From Kordiimonadaceae bacterium (GTDB taxonomy: Bacteria > Pseudomonadota > Alphaproteobacteria > Sphingomonadales > Emcibacteraceae): DNA of 64,000 nucleotides. The position numbers and the translations under genes were made by a program. The stretch spans positions 1 to 64,000 of the forward strand of contig JACKKT010000001.1 in NCBI GenBank assembly GCA_024236295.1, in the 5' to 3' direction. The notes below the pieces were generated by a model. It was not told the origin of the DNA and ran no database searches. It was given only the letters and a program-made list of their open reading frames with translations. Shown here one piece after another: positions 1 to 8,763 of this stretch; position 1 is the stretch's first letter, and each line of letters begins with the position of its first letter.

Positions 1-1
1 A

Positions 2-400
2 ACCCTTGATGAAATAGAAATATTACTCAATAAAGGAATAGAAGTAGCCGCCACTCAACCAGCAGCACTAAAAGAAAAACTTAATGAAAAGGTGCGAATA
101 CTTTTAGATAATAATCAGGGAATGGATCCTGACCGGCTGGCTCAGGAAATTATCCTATTGGTCACGAAAGCTGATGTAAAGGAAGAAACAGATCGACTGA
201 ACGCGCATATAGCAAGTGCCAGAAAGCTCTTAAAAGAACAAGGAGCTGTTGGTCGAAAACTTGAATTTCTTTCTCAGGAATTTAATAGAGAAACCAATAC
301 ATTATGCTCAAAATCTTCAGATATTACATTAACAAATATTGGGTTATCTTTAAAAGCCGCAATTGACCAATTCAGGGAACAAGTGCTCAATATTGAATAA
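2..400 (+). CDS. yicC: YicC family protein (YloC-type endoribonuclease), 3' part
   Basis: The frame is open from base 2 to a TAA at 398-400, so only the C-terminal ~132 residues are present. An internal GTG at 92 is not the true start, because coding continues upstream in the same frame (ALKEKLNEKVRILLD leads into it). The visible part matches the C-terminal DUF1732 domain of the YicC/YloC family: MDPDRLAQEI, TKADVKEETDRL and the signature GRKLEFLSQEFNRE. YicC proteins are linked to RNA cleavage and stationary-phase fitness. In alphaproteobacteria yicC usually lies directly upstream of gmk; here two unrelated genes separate them. The family call is firm; the function is from family knowledge. 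Confidence 0.9.
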   Translation, partial: TLDEIEILLNKGIEVAATQPAALKEKLNEKVRILLDNNQGMDPDRLAQEIILLVTKADVKEETDRLNAHIASARKLLKEQGAVGRKLEFLSQEFNRETNTLCSKSSDITLTNIGLSLKAAIDQFREQVLNIE

Positions 401-405
401 ATAAT

Positions 406-2436
406 TCATTCTATGGGATAGCGCTCCAAAAGGGGGCCTAGAGCCTCTTTTAACGGAGCCAGATGAGTTTCGTAATTTCGCCATTGTTCCATTCCCTTGG
501 TAAATATAGGTTGCCTAACCTGTTCAGAACTTGGGGTGCGGATGGCACGGTCCGTTTCATAGAAGCGAAGACAGGATTCTTCAAATTCAAGGCCGCAATA
601 TTCAAGTAGTTTTCGGATCTGGGTTTCGGTATCTGACACCATTTCCTCGTACTGAACTCTATGTACACGCCCAGGTAATGTTTCGTCCCAGTGGTCCATT
701 AATTTGACATAATCGCGATAATAAAATCCAATATCGGAAAGGTCATAAGTAAAGGCCTGACCACGGGCGAATAGTTGCTTGTACCCGGAAAAACAGCCGC
801 CCATTGGATGACGTCGTGCATCAATAATTTTAGCATTGGGAAGAATGGAATGAATTAGACCGATATGCTGAAAATTATTTGGCATTTTATCAATGAAATA
901 GGGCAGTGAACTACGCTGAATTCTGGTTGTTTCAATATATCTTTCACCGAAATATTTAAAATCCTCAGCCGTCATTTCATTAAGTATTTCAGGATATTTT
1001 GAAACGGCCCTTACACGTTTTTTATCACCAATTTCACGGGACATGGCTATGATATCTGTCAGTTCGGCAGTTCCTTCTACCATGGAATGGCTGGCAAGGA
1101 TTTGTTCTATTAGCGTTGAGCCAGCACGTGGTAATCCAACAACGAAAATTGGATCCTTAGCCTGGCATCCCTGTCCTTTATGTTTTTTAAAAAATTCAGT
1201 GTCAAAAAATTTTATTTGGCGCACTGTATCATATATATTGATTTTAGCATCATATGGGGTTTGCCGTCGTCTTATTGCATTGCCACGCTGATAATATCTG
1301 AAAGATGTGTCAAATTCTTCACGGTCTTCATATGCTTTACCAAGAGCAAATGCCAGATGAGCCTTGTCATCTTCATCACCATCATCTTTTTCAAACTGTG
1401 CAGACATATTTATTACATCTTCGTCACTAAATTTGAAAGTTTTAAGATTTGCAAGGCTCCAGTATGTTTCACCAGTTGCCGGACTAGCATCAATACAATT
1501 TCGGTATGCTTTAATGGCATCATCAAGTCGTCCAACTGTTTTTAAAGTATGGCCGTAGCTCAGCAGGGCTTTTGCCTGCTTAGGATATTCTTTCAGAATT
1601 TTTTCATAGATTTTCAATGCAGGTAAATTGTCGCCTTTTCTTGCAAGAATTGCTGATTTAAGAATAAGATAATTAGGATTTTTAGGGTCCGTTGATAAAA
1701 GAATTTCTAGTTGTTCTGCTGCCTGTTCCAGCTTTTCTGTGCGAAATAACGCGATCGCATAATTATTTCGGGCGTGATGAAAGTTTGGCGCTAGTTCCAA
1801 GCAATTGATGAGCAGTGTTTTTGCATCCTCAAAACGGTTCAGTTTGATGGCAATTTCACCTAAAAGACGCATTGCGACAACATCGGATGGCTGCTTTCTT
1901 AAAATTTCTTTTGTAAGTTGCTCAGCTTGTGCAATTTTTCCATCTATAAAATATTTTTCCGCTTTTGCCAGTTCCGGATTAGAGGTTAGTAGCTGCAAAT
2001 ATTTACTGAAATATTTTTTTTCTTTTTCTTTCTCGCCTCTGATACGGTACTGATCGGCAAGCATCCTCCAGCCTTCAATTGATTTGGGATCTTGATCAAC
2101 ATTTTTCTTTAACGCAGCGATTGCTTCTTTTGTGCGCCCCGCTGCAGCATAGCAAAGACCTAATTCCAGGGAAATCGGTGCAGCATTTGATAATCGCATT
2201 GCCAGAGGTTTGACAATTTCTAGTGCTTGATCAATTTTACCTTGTAAACGTAGTGCTGCGGTAAGTATATGCTTTGCCGGATCAAGGTCGGGAACCACTT
2301 TAAGTATTTCTCTGGCTTGTTCTTCAGCCATTATTGGATGTTGTTGGAGTAATCTGGCAGCATGCTGCAAGGCAGTTGTTAAATCTCCATGTGGTATCTG
2401 ATCGGGCATTGTGCTGCAACTTCCTGAATTAGTCAT
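406..2436 (-). CDS. TPR-repeat sulfotransferase family protein
   Basis: 676 residues. Residues ~22-390 are a chain of tetratricopeptide-like helical repeats (A/G-rich pairs such as LGLCYAAAGRTKEAI, NYAIALFRTEKLEQA). Residues ~428-660 form a sulfotransferase domain with the PAPS 5'-phosphosulfate loop VVGLPRAGSTLIEQIL at ~432-447 and a later RRHPMGGCFSGY segment typical of the 3'-phosphate site. Such TPR-sulfotransferases are common in marine alphaproteobacteria, but the acceptor is unknown. No signal peptide is visible, so it is probably cytoplasmic. It is convergent with yicC (5-bp gap) and divergent from the TonB receptor. It interrupts the usual yicC-gmk pairing, which suggests insertion. 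The family is confident; the substrate is not inferable. Confidence 0.88.
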   Translation of the reverse strand: MTNSGSCSTMPDQIPHGDLTTALQHAARLLQQHPIMAEEQAREILKVVPDLDPAKHILTAALRLQGKIDQALEIVKPLAMRLSNAAPISLELGLCYAAAGRTKEAIAALKKNVDQDPKSIEGWRMLADQYRIRGEKEKEKKYFSKYLQLLTSNPELAKAEKYFIDGKIAQAEQLTKEILRKQPSDVVAMRLLGEIAIKLNRFEDAKTLLINCLELAPNFHHARNNYAIALFRTEKLEQAAEQLEILLSTDPKNPNYLILKSAILARKGDNLPALKIYEKILKEYPKQAKALLSYGHTLKTVGRLDDAIKAYRNCIDASPATGETYWSLANLKTFKFSDEDVINMSAQFEKDDGDEDDKAHLAFALGKAYEDREEFDTSFRYYQRGNAIRRRQTPYDAKINIYDTVRQIKFFDTEFFKKHKGQGCQAKDPIFVVGLPRAGSTLIEQILASHSMVEGTAELTDIIAMSREIGDKKRVRAVSKYPEILNEMTAEDFKYFGERYIETTRIQRSSLPYFIDKMPNNFQHIGLIHSILPNAKIIDARRHPMGGCFSGYKQLFARGQAFTYDLSDIGFYYRDYVKLMDHWDETLPGRVHRVQYEEMVSDTETQIRKLLEYCGLEFEESCLRFYETDRAIRTPSSEQVRQPIFTKGMEQWRNYETHLAPLKEALGPLLERYPIE

Positions 2437-2617
2437 TTATAGCAATTTTGTTATTTATTGAATTCATGCAATCATATTTTTCCTTACTAGAAGAAAATAT
2501 AGAAAGTTTGTCAAGGGTATTGGAATGTCTATTTAATTTGAACTAATTAGTAGTTATGCGTCTTTAAATAAGCATCGAAAATGACATAGGAACACTAAAA
2601 TTGTGATCAAACAGGCA

Positions 2618-2648
2618 TTGACAAAATTGTACGGTCGTACAATAGTAT
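2618..2648 (+). promoter_or_regulatory. Promoter with embedded palindromic operator for the TonB receptor
   Basis: A perfect -35 TTGACA lies at 2618-2623. AATAGT follows after 17 bases (2641-2646), or TAGTAT after 19 (2643-2648). Between the two elements sits ATTGTACG-GT-CGTACAAT (2626-2643), an 8-bp perfect inverted repeat with a 2-base centre. An operator between -35 and -10 is the classic position for a repressor. The size and symmetry resemble TetR-family operators, but no tetR-like gene is in the window. Transcription would start near 2655, giving a leader of about 130 bases. Confidence 0.65.
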
Positions 2649-2669
2649 TACTTATCAACACAAATATGG

Positions 2670-2689
2670 AGATTGTTTCCGCACAATCT
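2670..2689 (+). repeat. Leader hairpin (7-bp inverted repeat)
   Basis: AGATTGT at 2670-2676 is repeated in inverse as ACAATCT at 2683-2689, with the 6-base loop TTCCGC. It lies in the predicted 5' leader of the TonB receptor mRNA, about 95 bases before the start codon. It could be an RNA hairpin or a second protein-binding site. There is no T-run, so it is not a terminator. Confidence 0.45.
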
Positions 2690-2784
2690 ATATCGTTTAT
2701 ATTACTACACCATATAATATAAACAGTTGTTTAGAGTGGAGCTGATGATTTCCAGACAGTTAATTTTAGACCAGGGGATTTTGA

Positions 2785-5136
2785 ATGGGTCACAATTTTT
2801 CTTATAAAAAAACCGCTCTGTTAGCATCAACAATATTGATGTCAGGCGCTATTATTTCTCAACCTGCCTATTCGCAGGATGCAGATAAAACTGAGGATGT
2901 TATTTATGTAACAGCTCAAAAGCGCACATCTGATTTACAAGATGTATCTCTTTCACTTAACGTGCTAGGGAATAAACAAATGGAAGATCTTAACATCAAT
3001 GGTTTTGATGACTATGTTTATTTCCTGCCGACAGTTTCATTTCAGAGTTCCCGGCCGGGAACATCACAAATTTACATGCGTGGTATTTCAAGCGGTGGCG
3101 ATGGTGTTCATTCTGGGTCTATGCCGAGTGTAGGTATATATCTTGATGAACAACCAATCACGACTATTAACCAAATACTTGACCTGCACATGTATGATAT
3201 TGCCCGTATTGAAACGCTGGCTGGTCCGCAAGGTACGCTTTTTGGAGCAAGCAGTGAAGCTGGAACAATGCGTATTATCACTAACCAGCCTGTAATTGGT
3301 GAATTTAGTGCCGGTTATGATGTTGCAGGTAATATAGTAGCACACGGCGAAGCAGGAGGGACAATTGAGGCATTTGCCAATTTTCCAATCGCCGATAATG
3401 CAGCGATCCGTCTTGTAGGCTGGCACGAAAAGGATGGTGGTTATATTGATAATATTCCTGCCAGTATTACTTTCCCTGCCAGTGGAATTACCAAAACCAA
3501 TGCGTCCCTTGTTGAAAATAATTACAATGACACCAAAACGACAGGTGGCCGTGCCCTTTTAAAAATGGATCTTAATGAGAATTGGGTTGTTACTCCGGGA
3601 ATCACCTATCAGGAGGAAGTTTCAACAGGTTCTTTTGCACATGATCCGGACAGAATTGGGGATTTAAACTCCACGACTTTTGCACCAATTAAATATGATG
3701 AAAACTGGTATCAGGCAACGCTAACAGTTGAAGGTAATGTTGCTGGATTGGATGTTATATATGCTGGTGCCTATCTTGACCGTCATGTGGTAAGCAGTGA
3801 TGATTATATCGGTTATGCGGAATATCTTTCATCATTATATGCTGATTATGGCTATAACTGTCTTTATTATAATGCAGATGGTGTTACCTGTGCTGATCCA
3901 ACTCAGTTTACTACTGGAGATGAGTATTTTAAACGTCAGAGCCATGAATTCCGAATTCAAACACCGCAAGATGAGCGTCTTCGCGCTATTGCTGGTGTGT
4001 TTTTCCAAAAACAGAAACATGACTTTGACTTGCAATGGATTGTCCCGGGAATGCAGTCAAGTCAATCCGTTATTGAAGGTGGACACACAACCTGGCAAAC
4101 AAAGCAGGTTCGTGAAGACAGGGATTACGCCGCCTTTACTGAAATCAGTTTTGATATTACGGATAAACTTACGGCTCTTGGTGGTATGCGGTATTACAAA
4201 TACAGAAACTCGCTTTATGGCTTTAACGGGTTTCTGGCACATTGTACGGGTCAGTATATAAATGGCAGTTTTGTGCAAATTGCAGCTGCTGACGGCGGCG
4301 AGCCACAATACCCATGTTTTGACACCAAAATTCTTGATGATGAACAAAAAGATACAGGACAGATTTACAAAGCTAACCTGACCTACACTATTGATGATGA
4401 TAAATTGGTATACCTGACTTATTCACAAGGTTTCCGTCCGGGTGGGGTTAACAGGGCCCGCGTACCAAATGTTCCCGGGTATCAGCCTGATAAAGTTTAT
4501 AACTATGAATTTGGATGGAAAACAACATGGCTTGATAATCGACTCCGTTTTAATGGCGCAGTTTATTACATGGAGTGGAAAGATGTTCAGATTTCTTTCC
4601 TTGATTTTGCAGTATCGCCACTTACGATTATTCAGAATGTTGGTGGATCAAGAACTTACGGAACTGAATTTGATTTAGTGTTATCGGCTACCGATCAGCT
4701 TACATTATCATTCTCTGGCTCTTATAATGATGCGAAGTTAACATCACCCTACAGTCGAAGTGTAGGTGGGTCAGTTTTGGCGCCTATCGGAACAAAAATG
4801 CCCTATGTGCCTAGTCTGCAATTCACGGCTGTTGCTCGTTATGAAGATGAAATTGCCGGAATTCCTGCTTTTGGTCAGGCTTCAATATCTCATACCGGGC
4901 AAACTTGGAATGATCTTGATGTTGGCATACGTCAAAATCAGGCAGCTTACACCATTTTAAATCTTTCAGTTGGCGTGAGCAAAGATGATATGACGTTTAC
5001 TATTTTTGCAGACAACGTAACAGATACAAGAGCAGAGATTGTTCGCAATTACCCTGGTTTCCCAAGTTTGATTGATAATACTATATTTACAAACAGACCA
5101 AGAACTATAGGATTCAGGTTCGGTCAGAGATTCTAG
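2785..5136 (+). CDS. TonB-dependent outer-membrane receptor
   Basis: 783 residues. It has an N-terminal signal peptide (TALLASTILMSGAIISQPAYSQ) cut near residue 30 and a TonB-box-like DVIYVTAQKR at ~38-47. A plug domain follows (GPQGTLFGASSEAGTMRI near 150 is the plug/barrel transition motif), then a long beta-barrel ending in the aromatic RTIGFRFGQRF. It imports a ligand across the outer membrane using TonB-ExbBD energy. Its type is the large family seen in sphingomonad-like bacteria, where ligands are often plant or xenobiotic compounds or siderophores; the ligand cannot be told here. It has its own promoter and operator upstream and a terminator just downstream, so it is a single-gene unit between yicC and gmk. 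Confidence 0.93.
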   Translation: MGHNFSYKKTALLASTILMSGAIISQPAYSQDADKTEDVIYVTAQKRTSDLQDVSLSLNVLGNKQMEDLNINGFDDYVYFLPTVSFQSSRPGTSQIYMRGISSGGDGVHSGSMPSVGIYLDEQPITTINQILDLHMYDIARIETLAGPQGTLFGASSEAGTMRIITNQPVIGEFSAGYDVAGNIVAHGEAGGTIEAFANFPIADNAAIRLVGWHEKDGGYIDNIPASITFPASGITKTNASLVENNYNDTKTTGGRALLKMDLNENWVVTPGITYQEEVSTGSFAHDPDRIGDLNSTTFAPIKYDENWYQATLTVEGNVAGLDVIYAGAYLDRHVVSSDDYIGYAEYLSSLYADYGYNCLYYNADGVTCADPTQFTTGDEYFKRQSHEFRIQTPQDERLRAIAGVFFQKQKHDFDLQWIVPGMQSSQSVIEGGHTTWQTKQVREDRDYAAFTEISFDITDKLTALGGMRYYKYRNSLYGFNGFLAHCTGQYINGSFVQIAAADGGEPQYPCFDTKILDDEQKDTGQIYKANLTYTIDDDKLVYLTYSQGFRPGGVNRARVPNVPGYQPDKVYNYEFGWKTTWLDNRLRFNGAVYYMEWKDVQISFLDFAVSPLTIIQNVGGSRTYGTEFDLVLSATDQLTLSFSGSYNDAKLTSPYSRSVGGSVLAPIGTKMPYVPSLQFTAVARYEDEIAGIPAFGQASISHTGQTWNDLDVGIRQNQAAYTILNLSVGVSKDDMTFTIFADNVTDTRAEIVRNYPGFPSLIDNTIFTNRPRTIGFRFGQRF

Positions 5137-5175
5137 GTTAAGATACAGAAATCTGATTTTATCAATGATAAATTT

Positions 5176-5207
5176 CGCGGCTGCATTTGAAATGTAGCCG
5201 CGTTTTT
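5176..5207 (+). terminator. Rho-independent terminator after the TonB receptor
   Basis: Inverted repeat CGCGGCTGCATTT / AAATGTAGCCGCG (5176-5188 and 5190-5202) with a single G-T pair, followed by TTTTT at 5203-5207. The inner A-T pairs probably form the loop. It lies 40 bases after the receptor stop and insulates gmk. Confidence 0.85.
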
Positions 5208-5242
5208 AATTATAAGAACGTAGCTTTTTCTTTAAAAGAAAA

Positions 5243-5270
5243 TTGACACGCAACACTTTAATAGTAATTT
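5243..5270 (+). promoter_or_regulatory. Candidate gmk promoter
   Basis: A perfect TTGACA is at 5243-5248, with a weak -10 TAATTT 16 bases later (5265-5270). A strong -35 with a weak -10 is usual for alphaproteobacteria. Transcription would begin ~5277, giving a ~34-base leader to the TTG start at 5311. This explains how gmk can be expressed although cut off from yicC by two inserted genes and a terminator. Confidence 0.45.
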
Positions 5271-5310
5271 AAAGCTATAAAAATAAACATTACTCTTGCA
5301 GGAAAACTCA

Positions 5311-5955
5311 TTGTCAGAAAAAAATAAGAAAGAAATAAAAAGAAGGGGACTTCTTTTGGTGCTTTCAAGTCCTTCAGGGGCCGGCAAATCGACATTGTCA
5401 AAATTACTTCTCGAAAAAGATGATGATATTTATCTGTCGGTGTCATCCACGACCCGTCCGCCACGCCCGGGTGAAGTTGAGGGCAGGGATTATCATTTCG
5501 TTAGTCAGGCCGATTTCGAACAACTGGTCAATGAAAATGGATTTTTGGAATATGCGACTGTATTTGACCATTCTTATGGTACGCCGGCAGCCCCCGTTGA
5601 GCAAATGATCAGAAACGGTAAAGATGTCATGTTTGATATAGACTGGCAAGGAACTCAACAGCTTCATGAGAAAGTAGGTTCAGATCTGGTTCGGGTTTTT
5701 ATTCTGCCACCGAGCAAGGCCGAACTAGAAAAACGCTTAAAAACCCGCGCGCAAGATACGGATGAAGTGGTGGCAAAACGTATGGCGAAAGCCAATTCAG
5801 AAATTAGCCACTGGGCAGAATATGATTATGTGATCATAAATGATGATCTGGAAAAAGCGGAAGCCGAGTTATTTACCATACTTAAAGCAGAGCGGATGAA
5901 AAGAGTACGTCAGTCTGGCCTTGCTTCCTTTGTCAGTGATCTTACAAAAGAATAA
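5311..5955 (+). CDS. gmk: Guanylate kinase
   Basis: About 214 residues. It phosphorylates GMP to GDP with ATP in the cytoplasm. The P-loop SSPSGAGKST is at ~19-28, and the GMP-binding segment follows (SVSSTTRPPRPGEVEGRDYH, then FLEYATVFDHSYGT). DIDWQGTQQL and the ADP-contacting region are also present. Start choice: TTG at 5311 has AGGA 7 bases upstream. An in-frame TTG at 5296 would overlap that ribosome binding site and is less likely. No ATG start exists upstream. Its 3' end is convergent with the DyP peroxidase gene (7-bp gap). Confidence 0.95.
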   Translation: MSEKNKKEIKRRGLLLVLSSPSGAGKSTLSKLLLEKDDDIYLSVSSTTRPPRPGEVEGRDYHFVSQADFEQLVNENGFLEYATVFDHSYGTPAAPVEQMIRNGKDVMFDIDWQGTQQLHEKVGSDLVRVFILPPSKAELEKRLKTRAQDTDEVVAKRMAKANSEISHWAEYDYVIINDDLEKAEAELFTILKAERMKRVRQSGLASFVSDLTKE

Positions 5956-5962
5956 TTTGTTT

Positions 5963-6841
5963 TCATAGACCGAGTGAAGATAAATTCAGCTTTCCATTCC
6001 TGGTTGGCGGGCACCAGTAATAGGCGCCATTGATAGGACGGGTAAAATCAAAAAGAGCATCAATAATACCATCATCTTTTCCAATCATTCGGTTCATTAC
6101 TGCCTCAAATTTATCCAGATTATTGGCAAATGAGACAAAGACCAACCCGCTATCCATTCCATCAGCCCAAGGCATTGATCGGCGGACCATAAAAGCTTCT
6201 GGCTCAAAATCCTCCTGTGCTGCTCTTTTTACATGAGCGGATGATGGTGCATCAAATTCATCATTACTTTGCGCATGGCGGCCAAAGGTATTATCCTGCC
6301 GTTCTTTATCCATTTGTTCAAAAATATCGAGATCATGAAGCCATTGCTGTACGGCAACAAAGCTTCCACCGTTAATCTCAGTAATTTCTGAACTAAATAT
6401 TGCCGCAACTAAAGCATCATCTCCTTCAGGGTTTTCTGTTCCATCTTCATAACCGCTTAAATCGCGGTTTTTATCAAATTGAAAGCTGTCGATAACACTG
6501 GTAATTGAGAAGGCATCCGCAAGAATAGCTTCTATTTTACGTGATCTGTGCAAAATTTCACCGCGATCTGTTCCTCTTAACCAAATCCAAAGGGATTGCG
6601 GTGTGGACGGAATTTCAATTCCGCCAACACTTTGCGCGGGCATAGTCCTAAGTCCGGGTATTTCTTTTCCCAAAGCTGTAATTAGCGACTCTCCGAACCC
6701 AACCACTGTAAATTGAGAATCAATATTTTCTTTTAGGCTAATTAAAGTAGCAGCAATATTGGTAATTGAATGTATAGAGAATGTCATATAACGGCCCAGT
6801 TTGGTTTCGCCGTCAAGAATTCCAATTTGATAGTTTTTCAT
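5963..6841 (-). CDS. DyP-type heme peroxidase
   Basis: 292 residues. The GxxDG family signature is seen as GYEDGTENPEG at ~130-140, with the catalytic Asp at 133. A likely proximal heme histidine is in SSAHVKR (~203), and a conserved arginine lies in FMVRRSMPW (~220). DyP peroxidases use hydrogen peroxide to oxidise dyes and phenols. This one has no Tat or Sec signal, so it resembles the cytoplasmic YfeX-like forms rather than exported EfeB. It follows rsmA with a 12-bp gap and is probably the last gene of the lptD-surA-pdxA-rsmA transcript. It is not part of the usual core of that cluster, so it may be a lineage-specific addition. Confidence 0.88.
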   Translation of the reverse strand: MKNYQIGILDGETKLGRYMTFSIHSITNIAATLISLKENIDSQFTVVGFGESLITALGKEIPGLRTMPAQSVGGIEIPSTPQSLWIWLRGTDRGEILHRSRKIEAILADAFSITSVIDSFQFDKNRDLSGYEDGTENPEGDDALVAAIFSSEITEINGGSFVAVQQWLHDLDIFEQMDKERQDNTFGRHAQSNDEFDAPSSAHVKRAAQEDFEPEAFMVRRSMPWADGMDSGLVFVSFANNLDKFEAVMNRMIGKDDGIIDALFDFTRPINGAYYWCPPTRNGKLNLSSLGL

Positions 6842-6853
6842 AGAATATTACCA

Positions 6854-7720
6854 TTATTTATTTTTTTGATATTCTAAAGCCAAACGGCAGAAGTCTTCAA
6901 CGGATAATTCTTCCGCTCTTGCTGTTTCTTTAATGTTTGCAGCCGCAAGATTAAAGGTCGGATCAATCCCAAGACTTTTCAGACTTGCTCTAAGCATTTT
7001 GCGTCGTTGATTAAAAGCGGCAGAAACAACACGTTCCAGTGTTTTTTGATCCGGTGCATTGGCCGGTTGCACTCTGGGTGTAATTTGCACAATACAGGAT
7101 GTGACTTTTGGCGGGGGAATAAAAGCCTGCCTTGGAATATCAAATAAAATTTTCGGATCAGCGCGATACTGACAAAGTACGGAAAGGCGACCATAAGCCT
7201 TGCTTTTTGGATTGGCAACAATTCGCTCTCCAACCTCTTTTTGAAACATAAGTGTCAGCGATTTAAACCATGGCAACCATTTTTCTGCTGTCATCCATTT
7301 AACCAGCAGTGCCGTGCCGACATTATAGGGCAGATTGGCCACAACATGAATGTCTTTGCCTTTTGTATCACCGATTAATGCCACTTCATCAACGTCAAGG
7401 GCATCTCTTTCAAAAATCTCAACTTTATTGTCATAAGCAGCTGAAATCTCATTTAAAGCCTCAATGCAGCGGTGATCCATCTCAACGGCAATTATTTTTT
7501 GTGCGCCTTGCATTAATAGGCCGCGTGTAAGTGCACCGGGACCTGGGCCAACTTCATATATGATGGAATTTCCAAGATTTCCGGCCGCGCGGGCAATTTT
7601 TTGCGTCAGGTTTAAATCAGTCAGAAAATTCTGTCCCAGTGATTTTTTGGCTCGCAGGTCATAACGATCAATAACGTCCCGAAGCGGAGGAAGTCCGTCA
7701 CTATTCATCTTGTTCTGCAT
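6854..7720 (-). CDS. rsmA: 16S rRNA (A1518/A1519) dimethyltransferase
   Basis: About 288 residues. It dimethylates two adjacent adenosines in the 3' hairpin of 16S rRNA. The motifs are LGQNFLTD near 30, the SAM-binding EVGPGPGALTRGLL, and the catalytic NLPYNVGTALL (motif IV N-L-P-Y). A C-terminal helical domain ends in EELSVEDFCRLALEY. The ATG at 7720 overlaps the pdxA stop by 20 bases; TTG at 7723 and ATG at 7708 are alternative starts, and none has a strong ribosome binding site. The overlap points to translational coupling with pdxA. Confidence 0.95.
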   Translation of the reverse strand: MQNKMNSDGLPPLRDVIDRYDLRAKKSLGQNFLTDLNLTQKIARAAGNLGNSIIYEVGPGPGALTRGLLMQGAQKIIAVEMDHRCIEALNEISAAYDNKVEIFERDALDVDEVALIGDTKGKDIHVVANLPYNVGTALLVKWMTAEKWLPWFKSLTLMFQKEVGERIVANPKSKAYGRLSVLCQYRADPKILFDIPRQAFIPPPKVTSCIVQITPRVQPANAPDQKTLERVVSAAFNQRRKMLRASLKSLGIDPTFNLAAANIKETARAEELSVEDFCRLALEYQKNK

Positions 7721-8756
7721 CAATCATCGGTAGATATTTTGACATGCGATCAGCAAGTTTAAGAGAATTAATCATGCTAGTAGGATTTGCAAGTCCCTGA
7801 CCCGCTATATTCAGTGCCGTACCGTGATCGGGGGATGTTCTGACAATTGGCAATCCAAGAGTAACATTTACGCCGGCATCAAAGTCAATCGTCTTGATTG
7901 GGATTAATGCCTGATCATGATACATACATAAGGCAACATCATATTTTGCCCGCGCAGATTTATGAAACATAGTATCTGCTGGCATAGGGCCATTAAGTCT
8001 TATGCCCTGCTTTTTAAGCGCATTTATGGCAGGGGCAATAATTTCCCGTTCTTCAATGCCCATTGTTCCATCTTCTCCGGCATGGGGATTAAGTCCGCTT
8101 ACTGCAATAGCCGGATAATCAAGATTGAAAAATTTTTTCATCCCTTCATGGATAGTCCTAATCGTTCTGACCAAAAGCTGATGGGTAATAAGGGGAGGTA
8201 CATCCTTTAGTGCGACATGGATGGTAAGTGGTACCACACATAACTGCTCTGAGGCGAGCATCATAACAGGGTGATACTCCTCGCCCGTATGCCTTGTTGA
8301 TAGTTTGGCCAGATATTCAGTGTGTCCCGGGCAATCAAAGCCTGCATTATAAAGAGCTGCTTTATGAATGGGAGCCGTTGCCATAGCACGGGCCTGTCCG
8401 GAAATTATAAGTTCTACGGCTTTGTCAATTGAGGCAATAACCATTTCTGCAGTGTCATGGTGTGGATGACCAAATTGAAATTCACTTCTGAAGTTAAAAT
8501 CTAACACAGGTAAAGAATTGTTAAAAATATGTATAGCTTGACGTGGCGAATTAATAGAGGTTACAGGGACATTTAAATTTAATGCTGCCGCTTGGGATTG
8601 CAGCATTTCGGCGCTACCTATAACAAAAAATGGTGATATAGAAAACTCATGTCTCTTGTACCAGGATTTAAGTACCACTTCAGGGCCAATTCCTGAAGGT
8701 TCGCCAATAGAAACAGCAATGGGGAGTTTATTTTCTTCCAGTTCATCCATTGCCAT
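7701..8756 (-). CDS. pdxA: 4-hydroxythreonine-4-phosphate dehydrogenase
   Basis: 351 residues. This is the NAD-dependent oxidation step of pyridoxal 5'-phosphate synthesis (DXP-dependent route). It shows the N-terminal GEPSGIGPEVVLKSW, metal-binding histidines in CPGHTEYLAK, GLNPHAGEDG and MYHDQALIP, and the C-terminal RTSPDHGTALNIAG. It lies 7 bp after the SurA-like gene and overlaps rsmA, giving the surA-pdxA-rsmA order common in proteobacteria. Confidence 0.96.
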   Translation of the reverse strand: MAMDELEENKLPIAVSIGEPSGIGPEVVLKSWYKRHEFSISPFFVIGSAEMLQSQAAALNLNVPVTSINSPRQAIHIFNNSLPVLDFNFRSEFQFGHPHHDTAEMVIASIDKAVELIISGQARAMATAPIHKAALYNAGFDCPGHTEYLAKLSTRHTGEEYHPVMMLASEQLCVVPLTIHVALKDVPPLITHQLLVRTIRTIHEGMKKFFNLDYPAIAVSGLNPHAGEDGTMGIEEREIIAPAINALKKQGIRLNGPMPADTMFHKSARAKYDVALCMYHDQALIPIKTIDFDAGVNVTLGLPIVRTSPDHGTALNIAGQGLANPTSMINSLKLADRMSKYLPMIDAEQDE

Positions 8757-8763
8757 TCATCTT

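Larger units (their letters stand above)
2437..2784. other. 348-bp divergent intergenic region
   Basis: This non-coding stretch separates the minus-strand sulfotransferase from the plus-strand TonB receptor. It holds a promoter/operator for the receptor (2618-2648), a leader hairpin (2670-2689) and a good ribosome binding site (AGGGGA at 2774-2779, about 5 bases before the ATG). The sulfotransferase-proximal part (2437-2610) is AT-rich, and I see no further clear element in it. Confidence 0.7.
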
